Source: Promethearchaeota archaeon (GTDB lineage: Archaea; Asgardarchaeota; Lokiarchaeia; Sigynarchaeales; SOKP01). Taken from it: 33,316 nt of DNA. Below, in pieces: positions 7,257 through 16,290 of this stretch. Within the stretch, counting starts at the first letter, position 1. The number at the start of each line of letters is the position of its first letter. The notes beneath the pieces are model-generated. The model was not told the origin of the DNA. It worked only from the letters and a program-made list of their open reading frames with translations, and did no database searches. The position numbers and the translations under genes were made by a program. Location: assembly GCA_030605085.1 (NCBI GenBank), contig JAUWBH010000048.1:1-33316 (forward strand). The letters run 5' to 3'.

Positions 7257-7965
7257 TTAATCTTTGTCTGCATCTGCGTCCTTAGGTTTTTTCTTACACG
7301 AATTAAGATGACGCCCTAAACGAACAAAGCTCTTTCCACAATATGGACACACTTGAGTGACTTTTTCCTCTGCTTTTTTATCTGGAGTTGCTTCTGGGGG
7401 TTTTGTTGTAGTCGGTTTTCGTTTCTTTTGTTTCTTTCTACCTTTTGTGGCCAAAATATCCTCTATACTTGCGTCGTCTGGTGCAAACTCGCAGTTGCGA
7501 ATATGTGAGGCGAGGTCATCGTATAACTCTCCGCAAAAGGGACATTCTACTTCTGCAAAATCTTCTCCCTCTTCTAAATCACCTTTTCCTACTTTTCTTT
7601 TCTTAAATTTTAAGGGAATTTCTTCCTCATCCTCTTCAAATTCGTCAATAGATAAATCTAATTCTTCATCTTTTTCGATTTCTTCTATTTCATAATCTGC
7701 TGATTCTAACTTTTTCTCTTTAATTTTTTTTTCTGCAATTTTTTTACTTTCTTCGTAAACCTCGGATATTTTTACACTAGCGTCTGGGGTATATATTGTA
7801 CAAACTTGACATACATAGGCTTTTGTCCCAAGTACTAAATCTCTTGTGGGGCAGAAGCATAAAGGTTGAAGGCTATTAGATATATCTCCAAAAGGTTCGA
7901 GATGTTTGCAAGCACTCTTTCGAGAATATTTAACTTTTTGCTTTCTTCTAGGAATTTTTAATCAC
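7257..7965 (-). CDS. Zinc-finger protein with twin C2HC fingers; start uncertain (apparent frameshift)
   Basis: The frame is open from an ATT codon at 7955 to TAA at 7257 (about 233 codons) but has no ATG or GTG near its start. A GTG at 7965 would join it if one T were removed from the T5 run at 7955-7959, giving MIKIPRRKQKVKYSRKS. Layout: N-terminal Cys cluster (ACKHLEPF, CFCP, CQVC), a Glu/Lys-rich linker, then two fingers of identical spacing, C-x2-C-x9-H-x3-C (CPFCGELYDDLASHIRNC and CPYCGKSFVRLGRHLNSC), and a basic Pro/Lys-rich stretch between them. Lies 66 bp downstream of the JAMM-TPR gene on the same strand and may be co-transcribed. The fingers recall ubiquitin-binding (UBZ-like) or nucleic-acid-binding fingers; neither is shown. 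Confidence 0.7.
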
Positions 7966-8030
7966 GCTCAAAAAAAGTATGTAATATAGTTTTACTTAAA
8001 ATTTAATTTTTACGATTTTATCTTTTTAGG

Positions 8031-9596
8031 TTAAAAATTCAACCTTATAGAATTGAGGTCTTTTTTAATTTTTTCCCTTTCCTCTGGATTTTCGATGTTT
8101 GGGATTAGTTCTTCAACGATATCTTTTAATTCTAAAATTTTTTGAGAAAGAATTTCAGGTTTTGCCCATATCCTTAGAGGATGACCTCTTATCATTGCAT
8201 CATTAAGGCTTTTAATAGCTTGTTCGTAAAAAAGACAAACATTATATGGTTGATTTAAACGTGTTTGATAAATTGATCCAATTTTGTAATAACAATTTCC
8301 TGCTCCAGCAAAATCCCCTGCTTTTTCGTAATCTATAGAAGCTTTTTGTATTAATTTTAAAGCATATTCTAGAAATTCATTACCTTCTTTTTTTAAAGTG
8401 AGATATCCGATTAAATAATTTCCCTCTGCTCTATAAAATAAATTTTTTTGGTCTTCGGCTAAAGTATATAACTCCTCAGCAAACTCTTCGGCTAAAATTA
8501 GGTGATTAGAGGAAATACAGTGTTCAGATAAATTCTTTAATAGTTCAAGGACTCTTTCATAATTATTAAGCTCTTTAAATTTTTCAATTCCCCTTCGATA
8601 TTTCTCAACTCCCATAACTGCATCTTTAACTTTAAAAGCTTGGTTTCCTTCAAAAATTAATTGTTCTGCAATTTCTTTTAACTGTGTTTCTTGTTCCTTT
8701 TTCTTCAATTCTGTTTCATCGTAAAAGAAATCGTCTATATCAAATATCATTTCCTCAGATAAGGGTATTTCTACTAAATTTCCCTTATTTAGAGTAGGGT
8801 CATCTTTTGGCTTATCTGCCTTAGATTCGTCTGTCTGGGAAGAATCACGTTCGTAATACTCACCATACGATGATTGTAACGGTTTTCCAGCTGACACTAA
8901 AGCAGAAAGTTCTGATAAGACATTTGCAAAAAAGAATTTATTTAGTCCATTGACTACATAGTCTCCTCTGTAATAATTATTAATAAACTCGGGATCCTCT
9001 TGATCCATAGTTATATCTGTCATTCGGTAGATCTCAAATCCAGTTTCATACTTAGTAATTGTATGTTCCGTATTTTCTACTTTTTCTTGCTTTTTTTTTC
9101 CTAAAAGAGTGTGATCAAAAACTAAACCTACAGCATCGTTAAATCTTCCTTGAAATCCTATTTGATTTATGAGATCAATATCGGAAAAAAATAGTCCTAA
9201 TCCAGGATGAGAATGAAACCATCCCACAATAAAATAACCTTTTCCTTCTTCATCTAACTTATCTTGAATTTCGGATTCAAAGATATAATGTTTTTCGTCT
9301 AATTGTACATCAGTATCATAACCAACTGTTAATGCTTCTGCTCTTTCGACATATACAAAATCGTTATCAGAATATCCAATTAATATTCCATAAATTTCTT
9401 TCCATTCTTTTGGAGGGATCGCTTGATTTGCGAACCGACTTGCATATAAAATTATTGTTTTATACGCTTCTGCACTAAGAATAACCGGTTTACTAATTTT
9501 TTTTTTTAATTTTTCTTTTTTATGTTCCTCTTGTTCGAGCTCTAATTCCTTTTTCGTTTGTTTGCCATTATTAGATTTTTTGAGTTCTTCTGACAT
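8031..9596 (-). CDS. JAMM/MPN+ metalloprotease (Rpn11/Csn5-like) with C-terminal TPR-like region
   Basis: 521 residues. After a charged N-terminus, the MPN domain (about 35-235) has all JAMM zinc ligands: E67 (EIYGILIG), H128-S-H130-P (GWFHSHPG), S138 and D141. VGWFHSHPGLGLFFSDIDLI is close to the Rpn11/Csn5 pattern, so it is predicted to cleave isopeptide bonds of ubiquitin-like proteins. After an acidic linker, about 300-480 is a helical-repeat region of TPR type (AEQLIFEGNQAFKVKDAVMG, YEKAGDFAGAGNCYYKIGSI). Neighbours: the TPR protein upstream (138 bp away) and the C2HC-finger protein downstream. No ubiquitin, E1 or E2 gene is in the window. No clear Shine-Dalgarno. Confidence 0.88.
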   Translation of the reverse strand: MSEELKKSNNGKQTKKELELEQEEHKKEKLKKKISKPVILSAEAYKTIILYASRFANQAIPPKEWKEIYGILIGYSDNDFVYVERAEALTVGYDTDVQLDEKHYIFESEIQDKLDEEGKGYFIVGWFHSHPGLGLFFSDIDLINQIGFQGRFNDAVGLVFDHTLLGKKKQEKVENTEHTITKYETGFEIYRMTDITMDQEDPEFINNYYRGDYVVNGLNKFFFANVLSELSALVSAGKPLQSSYGEYYERDSSQTDESKADKPKDDPTLNKGNLVEIPLSEEMIFDIDDFFYDETELKKKEQETQLKEIAEQLIFEGNQAFKVKDAVMGVEKYRRGIEKFKELNNYERVLELLKNLSEHCISSNHLILAEEFAEELYTLAEDQKNLFYRAEGNYLIGYLTLKKEGNEFLEYALKLIQKASIDYEKAGDFAGAGNCYYKIGSIYQTRLNQPYNVCLFYEQAIKSLNDAMIRGHPLRIWAKPEILSQKILELKDIVEELIPNIENPEEREKIKKDLNSIRLNF

Positions 9597-9734
9597 TTTA
9601 TTTGTTTTACAAATAAATCGTTGTTCTTTAAAATAATATTACTCTATTCTTAAATAAAATTATGTATTAAAAAGCATCTTGATAATTCTTGATAAGAAGT
9701 TGGATTGACACTGAAAAAAATACGCTTTATACAT

Positions 9735-10259
9735 CTATTTTCTTAATTTTTCTTTTTTCGCTTTTTTTGCTAAATTGAGTATCGTTTGAGTAAATTCTAA
9801 ATTTGGAATGATATTCAGAGCGTTTTCTAATGCATTTATAGCTTGATCATACTGTTCTTTATTGTAATATGCTGAGCCGAGATTTGTCCAAGCTGCTTCA
9901 TCTTTGGGATTAATAATTAAAGCTTTTTCACTCGCCTTAATAGTTTTTTCAAAGTCATTTTTTTCTAAATATGCGTAACTTAATTCAGTCCAAGCGTCAG
10001 ATAAATCGAGATTAATGTCTAGGGCTCTCTTCAGAGCGCTAATAGCGGCATCGTATTTACCTTTCTCGTTATAGAGATATCCGAGGTTATGCCAATTAAG
10101 AGCTTCTTTTGGGTTGATATCTAAGGCGTGTTCATAAGTTTCTATCGCTTTATTTTGTTCGTTGTTATTATAATATGCTTGAGCAAGATTGATCCAAATA
10201 TTTAAATTTTCAGGGTCAGTTTCTAAAGCCTTTTTTAACGCATCTATCTTTTTTTCCAT
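9735..10259 (-). CDS. TPR-repeat protein
   Basis: 174 residues made almost wholly of about five 34-residue tetratricopeptide repeats (for example NLNIWINLAQAYYNNNEQNK, ALNWHNLGYLYNEKGKYDAA, AAWTNLGSAYYNKEQYDQAI), each with the W-LG-Y-A-P pattern. No signal peptide or membrane segment, so a cytoplasmic scaffold is likely. It lies 27 bp downstream of the CoA-transferase gene and upstream of the JAMM-TPR gene, all on the minus strand. Partner unknown. Confidence 0.9.
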   Translation of the reverse strand: MEKKIDALKKALETDPENLNIWINLAQAYYNNNEQNKAIETYEHALDINPKEALNWHNLGYLYNEKGKYDAAISALKRALDINLDLSDAWTELSYAYLEKNDFEKTIKASEKALIINPKDEAAWTNLGSAYYNKEQYDQAINALENALNIIPNLEFTQTILNLAKKAKKEKLRK

Positions 10260-10286
10260 TATACTAAAGTAAAATTAATAAAATTC

Positions 10287-11510
10287 TTAGATTATACCTT
10301 TTCTTTTAAATTGACGAATTTCTTCGTCAGAGTAATTAAGTGATTTTAAAATCTCCTTAGTGTCCTGCCCTACTTTCGGCGCTAAACTTCGGATAATCAA
10401 TGGAGTTCTTGACATTTTGATTGGTGAGGAAACATTTTGAACTTCCCCAAATTTAGGATGCTTTAATTTCACCACCATATTACGCGCTTTAATTTGAGGA
10501 TCTTCGCATGCTTCCTCAAATAATTTTACTGGCATGACACATGCATCCAAATTAATAAAAATTTTCATCCATTCTTCTTGAGTTTTCTTCAAAAATTCTT
10601 TTTGCATTTCTTGATAAACAAATTCCTTATCTTCGCCAACTGGATTTCCTTTAAGTTTTAAATCTTCGCGGCCAATACCGTTAAATACTTCACTACGAAA
10701 TTTTAATTCAATGGCCCCCACAGATAAAAATTTATTATCCTTTGTTTTAAAAACCGAATAAAGTGGAAGTTCCCCATGCAACGGATTGACTGGTTTTGTC
10801 TTTCCATCATTTAAATATTTAGAGAAGTGAAATGCAGCGGCCATGGGCATAAAAGAAAAAACACAATCTGTCATTGCGATATCTAGATATTGCCCCATTC
10901 TTTCAGGATTTTTTTCTCTTTCCATGAGTGCTCCAAGTATTCCTATAGTTGTAACTAATCCGCCTCCAATATCTGCTGCTTGAAGGCCCGGCACTATTGG
11001 TTTTCTTTCTTGATTTTCCTGTCCAAAAATAGATCTCTCTTTATTTAAGTCTAAAATTCCACAAATACCAATATAATTCAAATCATGCCCTGCTATTTGT
11101 TCATAAGGGCCATACTGACCATAGCCTGTTAAAGAACAACATATAATCGACGGATTTATTGAAGAGAGAGTATCGTAATCGATCTTTAATTTATTCGTAA
11201 CTTTTGGACGAAAAGTATCTAAAACGACGTCTGCTTCTTTTACTAATTCGTAGAATATTTCTCTTGCTTCATCTTTTTTCAGATTAAGAGTGATTGATTT
11301 TTTATTTCTCATAATGATAGAATTAAACGCACTCTCTCGATATCGTCCTTTTTGAAAAAACGGAGGTAGATTTGCGTAAGGATATTTCGGATCTTCAACT
11401 CGAATAACATTTGCTCCTAAATCTGCTAATATCATAGTACAATAAGGACCAGGCAACATTCTTGTTAGGTCCAATACAGTAATATCGTAATAATCTAAAG
11501 GTAAAGCCAT
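10287..11510 (-). CDS. Family III CoA-transferase, alpha-methylacyl-CoA racemase type
   Basis: 407 residues, normal length for CaiB/BaiF/AMACR proteins. Conserved elements: DLTRMLPGPYCTMILADLGA (N-terminal), then GYGQYGPY, AGHDLNYIGICG (H142, D143), AADIGGG (D180) and GAIELKF (E268). These three sites correspond to His126, Asp156 and Glu241 of the well-studied mycobacterial alpha-methylacyl-CoA racemase, which favours a racemase/epimerase over a CoA-transferase (these use an Asp at another site). It probably acts on branched acyl-CoAs. Start ATG at 11510. A PaaK-like CoA ligase gene elsewhere in the window (18242) could supply CoA thioesters, but they are not linked in an operon. Confidence 0.85.
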   Translation of the reverse strand: MALPLDYYDITVLDLTRMLPGPYCTMILADLGANVIRVEDPKYPYANLPPFFQKGRYRESAFNSIIMRNKKSITLNLKKDEAREIFYELVKEADVVLDTFRPKVTNKLKIDYDTLSSINPSIICCSLTGYGQYGPYEQIAGHDLNYIGICGILDLNKERSIFGQENQERKPIVPGLQAADIGGGLVTTIGILGALMEREKNPERMGQYLDIAMTDCVFSFMPMAAAFHFSKYLNDGKTKPVNPLHGELPLYSVFKTKDNKFLSVGAIELKFRSEVFNGIGREDLKLKGNPVGEDKEFVYQEMQKEFLKKTQEEWMKIFINLDACVMPVKLFEEACEDPQIKARNMVVKLKHPKFGEVQNVSSPIKMSRTPLIIRSLAPKVGQDTKEILKSLNYSDEEIRQFKRKGII

Positions 11511-11573
11511 AATAATATAAAATCTTGATATTTCAAAAAAGTTATTATAAATAAGAAAAAAAAGATTATAATT

Positions 11574-12095
11574 TTAAAGTTCAATAATTTCAGCTTCCAT
11601 CTTTTCAGTGTCTATTATCGCAAAGGTCGCTTTTCCCGTAAGATAACCGCAACATTCTCCAGGATTAATTACTAGCACACCATTATCGTACTTTTTATTT
11701 ACTATATTATGAGTATGTCCCGTTAATATTATATTAAATACACCAGATCTAGCAAGTGCGTCAATTGTGTCTTTATGGGGCATGTGAGCTGCGAAAATCT
11801 TTTTTTTATCTAATTTTTTAATTAATTCTAAACTGGGTTCGACAAATTCGCAGATTTGCCCCAATACTTTCTTTAAATACAATTTTTCACCATCATTATT
11901 TCCGAATACTCCAAAAAAATTCTCTTTAATATTCTCGCTCAAGCCATCGAACCATCTTCGGACAAAAGGAGCAACATAATCACCACAATGAATTAAAGCA
12001 TCGACTTTTCTTTCATTCATTATCGAAACAGCTTTCAATATTTTTTCTTTGTTGTCGTGGGTATCAGAAATAACAGCTAATTTCATTTTTTTCAC
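11574..12095 (-). CDS. Metallophosphoesterase, YfcE/MJ0936 family
   Basis: 173 residues with all calcineurin-like metal motifs: D11-x-H13 (SDTHDN), GD39 (HCGDYV), GNN-D (FGNNDGE, 65-70), H104 (AAHMPHKDT) and GHTH (126-128). Archaeal members hydrolyse bis-p-nitrophenyl phosphate; natural substrates are mostly unknown. Length agrees with the family. The start may instead be ATG at 12086, which would give MKLAVIS; both are in frame. Upstream (12096-12290) is the divergent promoter region shared with the prenyl synthase gene. Confidence 0.85.
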   Translation of the reverse strand: MKKMKLAVISDTHDNKEKILKAVSIMNERKVDALIHCGDYVAPFVRRWFDGLSENIKENFFGVFGNNDGEKLYLKKVLGQICEFVEPSLELIKKLDKKKIFAAHMPHKDTIDALARSGVFNIILTGHTHNIVNKKYDNGVLVINPGECCGYLTGKATFAIIDTEKMEAEIIEL

Positions 12096-12290
12096 ACTAA
12101 TTTTAATTTAGATTGAAAAAATTAAGTTATAATTTAAGATAGATAATTATATAATTCTAAATTTCTATGAGTTAAAAAAGTTCGACCTATCAAATTTAAA
12201 ATAAATCTTCCATTTTGAACAAAAAAAAGATAAATTACTAATGAATTACTATTATTAAAAGAAAACAATTCAAATTAAGCTAATTTAAAA

Positions 12291-13370
12291 ATGATTGAAG
12301 AATTTCTTAAATCTGAAAGAAAATTTATTAATAAAGAGTTAATATCGTATTTTGATAATCTATATGCGACCGAGACTGAAATTTTCTTTGCTGATTTTTA
12401 TAAGCAACTTAAAGAATTTATTATGCCTAAAAAAGTGATCGCAAAAAGGATTCATCCGATATTATTGATTGCTGCCTTCAGTGGCATCGGAAATCCAATG
12501 TATTTGGAAGATCAAATTGATGAAGTCAGGAAAGTATCTATAGCAGTTGAGTTATTACATAGCGGACATTTAATCCACGACGATGTAATTGATGATGACG
12601 ATTCTAGGAGAGGGAACCCTTCTTTTCATATTCGATTGAGAAATGAATTGAGTCAATTATACAAATCTATGAACTTATCTGACAAAAATGAGTTATTAGA
12701 ATTATATGGTAGAAATATGGGTCTTTTAGGTGGAACTTTTGGATATATTTTAGGATTAAATGTAATAAAATCTGCTAAATTTTCTGAAAATTCAAAATTA
12801 CTAGCAATTAACGAATATACGGAAGCTTTAGATTCAATGATGAAAGGTCAAATAATTGAAGAATACATGGAATATAATAATATTACTATGTCATTAGAAC
12901 AATATTTAAATATTGCTGAGATGCTTAGAGCGCGTCTCTTAGAAAAATCAACAAAAATCGGGGCCATATTAGCACGAGGTAATATTCATTATCAAATTAA
13001 GCCATTAAGCGAAGCTATGCTACTAATAGGTCAAGCATATTCAATAAGAGATGATATATTGGATGTAATCAATGATATTAAAGGTAAGAAAAAAAAGTTT
13101 GTGTATATTTTAGCAGTCCAAAATACTGACGAAGAACAGAGTCGAATTTTAAACATCATTTACCAGAAACCAGAACTGACGAAAGATGATGTTGAGGAGG
13201 TTAAAACTATTTTTGATGAAACCAATGCTCTTGTAGTTGCCGAGCAGTTTTCTAAGAGTTTAGTTGAAGAGGCAAAACGATTTCTAAAAGACATCTATCC
13301 AGATTTGAATAAAGAACAAAAGGTTTTCTTCAACGAATTTTCTGAATTCATCTACCTTAGAGATTTTTAA
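12291..13370 (+). CDS. Isoprenyl diphosphate synthase (geranylgeranyl/farnesyl type)
   Basis: 359 residues. First Asp-rich motif: HLIHDDVIDDDDSRRGNP with D97, D98 and D101 (DDxxD); second: SIRDDILDVIND with D254, D255 and D258. These bind Mg2+-diphosphate and elongate allylic diphosphates with isopentenyl diphosphate, making the C20 (or C15) chain for archaeal membrane lipids. Chain length cannot be read reliably. The C-terminal ~80 residues (DEEQSRILNIIYQKPELTKD) are usual for the family. No Shine-Dalgarno; ATG at 12291 fits. Confidence 0.9.
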   Translation: MIEEFLKSERKFINKELISYFDNLYATETEIFFADFYKQLKEFIMPKKVIAKRIHPILLIAAFSGIGNPMYLEDQIDEVRKVSIAVELLHSGHLIHDDVIDDDDSRRGNPSFHIRLRNELSQLYKSMNLSDKNELLELYGRNMGLLGGTFGYILGLNVIKSAKFSENSKLLAINEYTEALDSMMKGQIIEEYMEYNNITMSLEQYLNIAEMLRARLLEKSTKIGAILARGNIHYQIKPLSEAMLLIGQAYSIRDDILDVINDIKGKKKKFVYILAVQNTDEEQSRILNIIYQKPELTKDDVEEVKTIFDETNALVVAEQFSKSLVEEAKRFLKDIYPDLNKEQKVFFNEFSEFIYLRDF

Positions 13371-13395
13371 AGGGAATTAATTAAAATTTAAAAAA

Positions 13396-13974
13396 TTAGA
13401 TTACAAATGTATTAATTTTTCGCTTTTTTAACATTAAATTAGTTAATTCCTTAAAGACTTTTAAAACTTTATAGTTTTCCAATGCTGAAGTTCTGAAAAA
13501 ATCATCTAACTGTTTTTCTTTTATAAATTTATCTATTAAGTTCAGATCGACTATTTCTGCCTTAGGTGTTTTTTCAAGTAAATCACATTTACTAGCGACT
13601 AAAATTTTTGGAATATTTATGTCTATATTTTCAATTAATATTTTATACCAAAACTCTAATTGCTGGAAGGATAAAAAATTTACGGAGTCAAATACTAATA
13701 AAGCGCCACTTGCTCCTTCCAAAAATCTTGGAATTAAAGGTTTAAATCGTTCCTGCCCTCCAAAATCAAATATAAAATTTGACACATATTTCTTTTCAGC
13801 ACCATTTTTGATCGCTAAATAATTAGAATGAAAGTTTATTCCTATTGTCTTTTTTGTGTCCGTATTAAACGAGTTAAAGCAATATCGATTAAATAAACAT
13901 GTTTTACCGACTCCTCCTGCGCCTATTATTACAATCTTAAAAGAATAACTTACATCATTAGCAGGAACTCTCAT
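13396..13974 (-). CDS. Ras-superfamily small GTPase
   Basis: 192 residues. G1 GAGGVGKT (18-25), G2 Thr43 (TIGINF), G3 DFGGQERF (70-77), G4 SKCD (128-131; the usual N/T-K-x-D with Ser first), G5 TSAL (162-165). The Rab-like core (QERFKPLIPRFLEGASGALL) supports a nucleotide switch. Gln74 corresponds to the catalytic Gln61 of Ras, so GTP hydrolysis should be intact. The C-terminus (KRKINTFVI) has no CaaX or Cys prenylation motif, so it is probably soluble or held by partners. Such Ras-like GTPases are greatly expanded in Asgard archaea. The stop is 25 bp from the stop of the prenyl synthase gene, tail to tail. Confidence 0.93.
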   Translation of the reverse strand: MRVPANDVSYSFKIVIIGAGGVGKTCLFNRYCFNSFNTDTKKTIGINFHSNYLAIKNGAEKKYVSNFIFDFGGQERFKPLIPRFLEGASGALLVFDSVNFLSFQQLEFWYKILIENIDINIPKILVASKCDLLEKTPKAEIVDLNLIDKFIKEKQLDDFFRTSALENYKVLKVFKELTNLMLKKRKINTFVI

Positions 13975-14170
13975 TATAGCTCTGTTTTCTGTTTATTAAT
14001 TTTGAAAAAATTAATAAGATAAATGGTTCTTACCTAAAAAAAATAATCAAAATTCTATTACTTTCGAAAGATTTAAATGATAAAATCTAAATTTTTATAA
14101 TTTTTATTTTAAATAAGAATTTTGCTATTAATTTATTTAACATACGAAATAATTAAATAGTTGATTTTAA

Positions 14171-15079
14171 ATGTTAAAAAAACTTCCTCCTGAACATATA
14201 GTTATAAGGCCGCCAGTTGAAGCTTATAGTGTATTAATTGCTGTAACGGGTGGATGTAATTGGAATAAATGCAAATTTTGTGGAACTTATAAAGGAGTTT
14301 ACGGTGGAGGCCAAGATTATGCGATACGACTTTTAGAAGATGTATTAAAAGATATTGATCGCTTCGCAGACCACAATTATCACGGTTTTCCTGTTTTTTT
14401 AGCTGGGGGTAATCCTACTTCTGCTCCAACAGAATATCTTGTTGAAATTATTAAATATGTTAGATTAAGGTTAATAGATGTTCCAAGGATTAGTTGCTAT
14501 GCTAAAGCTTTGGATATTCTTAGAAAGACAGATGAGGAATTAAAAGAATTATCAGAAGCGGGCTTAGACATTGTTTACATGGGATTAGAGAGTGGAAGTA
14601 GCAAAATTTTAAGAATAATGAAAAAAGGAACAAATGCTGATAGTTTTATTAATGCAGGAAGGAAAGTTTTAAATTCTGGCATAAAAATTAGCCTTTATAT
14701 TATTCTTGGATTAGGAAGCTATAAATATTCTGAAGAACACGTTAAAAAAACAGCCAGAGTCTTAACTGAAATAAATCCCACTATATTTCGATTTCGAACT
14801 TTAAATATCTTGCCAAACACACCCCTTTGGAAAGAATGGAAATCTGGAGAATTTGAATTGTTAAAACCAATAGATTGCATAAAAGAAGAAAGGGAGATCA
14901 TAGCAAATTTAGGTCCAAATGTAACCTCTCAAGTATTTAACGACCATGTATCAAATTATTATACTATTGATTCAGCAAATATAAAGGAGGATAGAGAATC
15001 ATTTATTATAACATTAGATTCTCTTATTAACGATCCAAGAATCCAAAAGTTACCCAGAAAAAACTTAACTCGTATGTAA
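14171..15079 (+). CDS. Radical SAM protein, CX4CX2C type
   Basis: 302 residues. Cluster motif GGCNWNKCKFC gives C29-x4-C34-x2-C37, one residue longer than the standard spacing, known in part of COG1032. Then FLAGGNPTSAP (GGNPT, SAM-binding), RISCYAKALD, IVYMGLESGSSKIL and ISLYIILGLG. No extra cluster domain is visible; DHVSNYYTID near the end resembles ASNYLPIKG of the paralogue at 6280-7203. Substrate unknown. It lies just upstream of the lysine/saccharopine dehydrogenase gene on the same strand (41 bp between stop and second ATG), suggesting co-transcription. Confidence 0.88.
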   Translation: MLKKLPPEHIVIRPPVEAYSVLIAVTGGCNWNKCKFCGTYKGVYGGGQDYAIRLLEDVLKDIDRFADHNYHGFPVFLAGGNPTSAPTEYLVEIIKYVRLRLIDVPRISCYAKALDILRKTDEELKELSEAGLDIVYMGLESGSSKILRIMKKGTNADSFINAGRKVLNSGIKISLYIILGLGSYKYSEEHVKKTARVLTEINPTIFRFRTLNILPNTPLWKEWKSGEFELLKPIDCIKEEREIIANLGPNVTSQVFNDHVSNYYTIDSANIKEDRESFIITLDSLINDPRIQKLPRKNLTRM

Positions 15080-15120
15080 ATATACGAACTTTTTTCAGAA
15101 CAAATGAGATGAGATTAAAA

Positions 15121-16290
15121 ATGAGCTATACTTATGCTGTTATTGGAGCTGGAAGGCAAGGAACTGCTGCCGCTTATGATATGATCAAATTCGGAGATTG
15201 TGAAAAAGTCAAAATCGCTGATCTATCTTTAGAAAATGCTAAAAAAGCATCAGAAAGAGTAAATACTCTTTTAAACGTAAATATTGCTGAGCCTAAAAAA
15301 TTAAATGTGCGAGATCATGAGTTATTAGTAGATTTCTTGACTGGTGTTGATGCGTTTCTAAGTGCTGTCCCTTATTATTTTAATTTTGATATTTCTAAAG
15401 CAGCTGTTCAAGCAAAAGCAAGTATGTGCGACCTTGGGGGCAACACAGATTTAGTTAAAGAGCAATTAAAACTCGATCCTCAAGCGAAGGAAGCGGAAAT
15501 AAGTATCGTGCCTGACTGTGGTCAGGTTCCTGGCATGGGCACCTCATTATGCGTATATGCGATGAGTTTGTTGGATAAACCAAGAGATATTTATATGTGG
15601 GATGGTGGACTTCCCCAAAATCCAAACCCACCCTTCAATTATCTTCTTACATTTAATATTGAAGGATTGACTAACGAATACGCTGAGCCCACTTACTTTA
15701 TCAGAGATGGAGTGCTTGTTGAGATACAACCTTTAGAAGAATTGGAAGAAATTGATTTTCCAGAACCTATTGGGCGTTTGGAAGCCTTTACTACGGGTGG
15801 TGGTACTTCAACAGCGCCTTGGACATTCGAAGGAAAGCTTAACACATATCAAAATTTGACAGTGCGATATCTTGGTCATTTCTCTCAATTAAGAGCTTTT
15901 TGGGACTTAGGTCTGTTTGATTTAAACCCTATTAAAGTCAATGGCCAAGATGTTATCCCTCGAAATGTTTTGCATTCTCTTTTTGAACCTAAGGTGGTCA
16001 ATCCCAGGGAGAAAGATCTAGTTGTTATAAAAGTAAAATGTGTTGGAAAAAAAGATGGAAAAAAATCAGAGGTAGTTTTGGATTTAATTGATTACTACGA
16101 TGAGAGTACTGGCTTCACAGCTATGGAAAGGACTACAGGTTGGGACGCTTCAATAGTGGCAATTATGATGGCTCAAGGAAAGATTAAGAGGGGTGCGATT
16201 CCAGTAGAATTAGCTGTACCCGGAGATTATTTCGTTGCTGAATTAGAACGACGGGGAATAACTCTAACAGTAAAAATAAACGAGTTATAG
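15121..16290 (+). CDS. Saccharopine dehydrogenase-family oxidoreductase (lysine 6-dehydrogenase-like)
   Basis: About 390 residues. Rossmann motif YAVIGAGRQGTAA lies at the very N-terminus. DLGGNTD and PDCGQVPGMGTSL are the family's characteristic signatures, and the C-terminal region (TGGGTSTAPWTFEGK, then ERTTGWDASIVAIMMAQGK) matches lysine 6-dehydrogenase/saccharopine reductase-like enzymes. It should reduce or oxidise an amino acid at a C-N bond with NAD(P). ATG at 15109 is in frame but ATG 15121 is better placed after GAGATGAG (15104-15111), so I use 15121. The gene ends one base before the hydrolase gene's stop on the opposite strand. Confidence 0.85.
   Translation: MSYTYAVIGAGRQGTAAAYDMIKFGDCEKVKIADLSLENAKKASERVNTLLNVNIAEPKKLNVRDHELLVDFLTGVDAFLSAVPYYFNFDISKAAVQAKASMCDLGGNTDLVKEQLKLDPQAKEAEISIVPDCGQVPGMGTSLCVYAMSLLDKPRDIYMWDGGLPQNPNPPFNYLLTFNIEGLTNEYAEPTYFIRDGVLVEIQPLEELEEIDFPEPIGRLEAFTTGGGTSTAPWTFEGKLNTYQNLTVRYLGHFSQLRAFWDLGLFDLNPIKVNGQDVIPRNVLHSLFEPKVVNPREKDLVVIKVKCVGKKDGKKSEVVLDLIDYYDESTGFTAMERTTGWDASIVAIMMAQGKIKRGAIPVELAVPGDYFVAELERRGITLTVKINEL

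Noticed and set aside
7357..7695. 112-residue Ser/Phe-rich plus-strand ORF
   Set aside because: Antisense to the acidic linker of the C2HC-finger protein.
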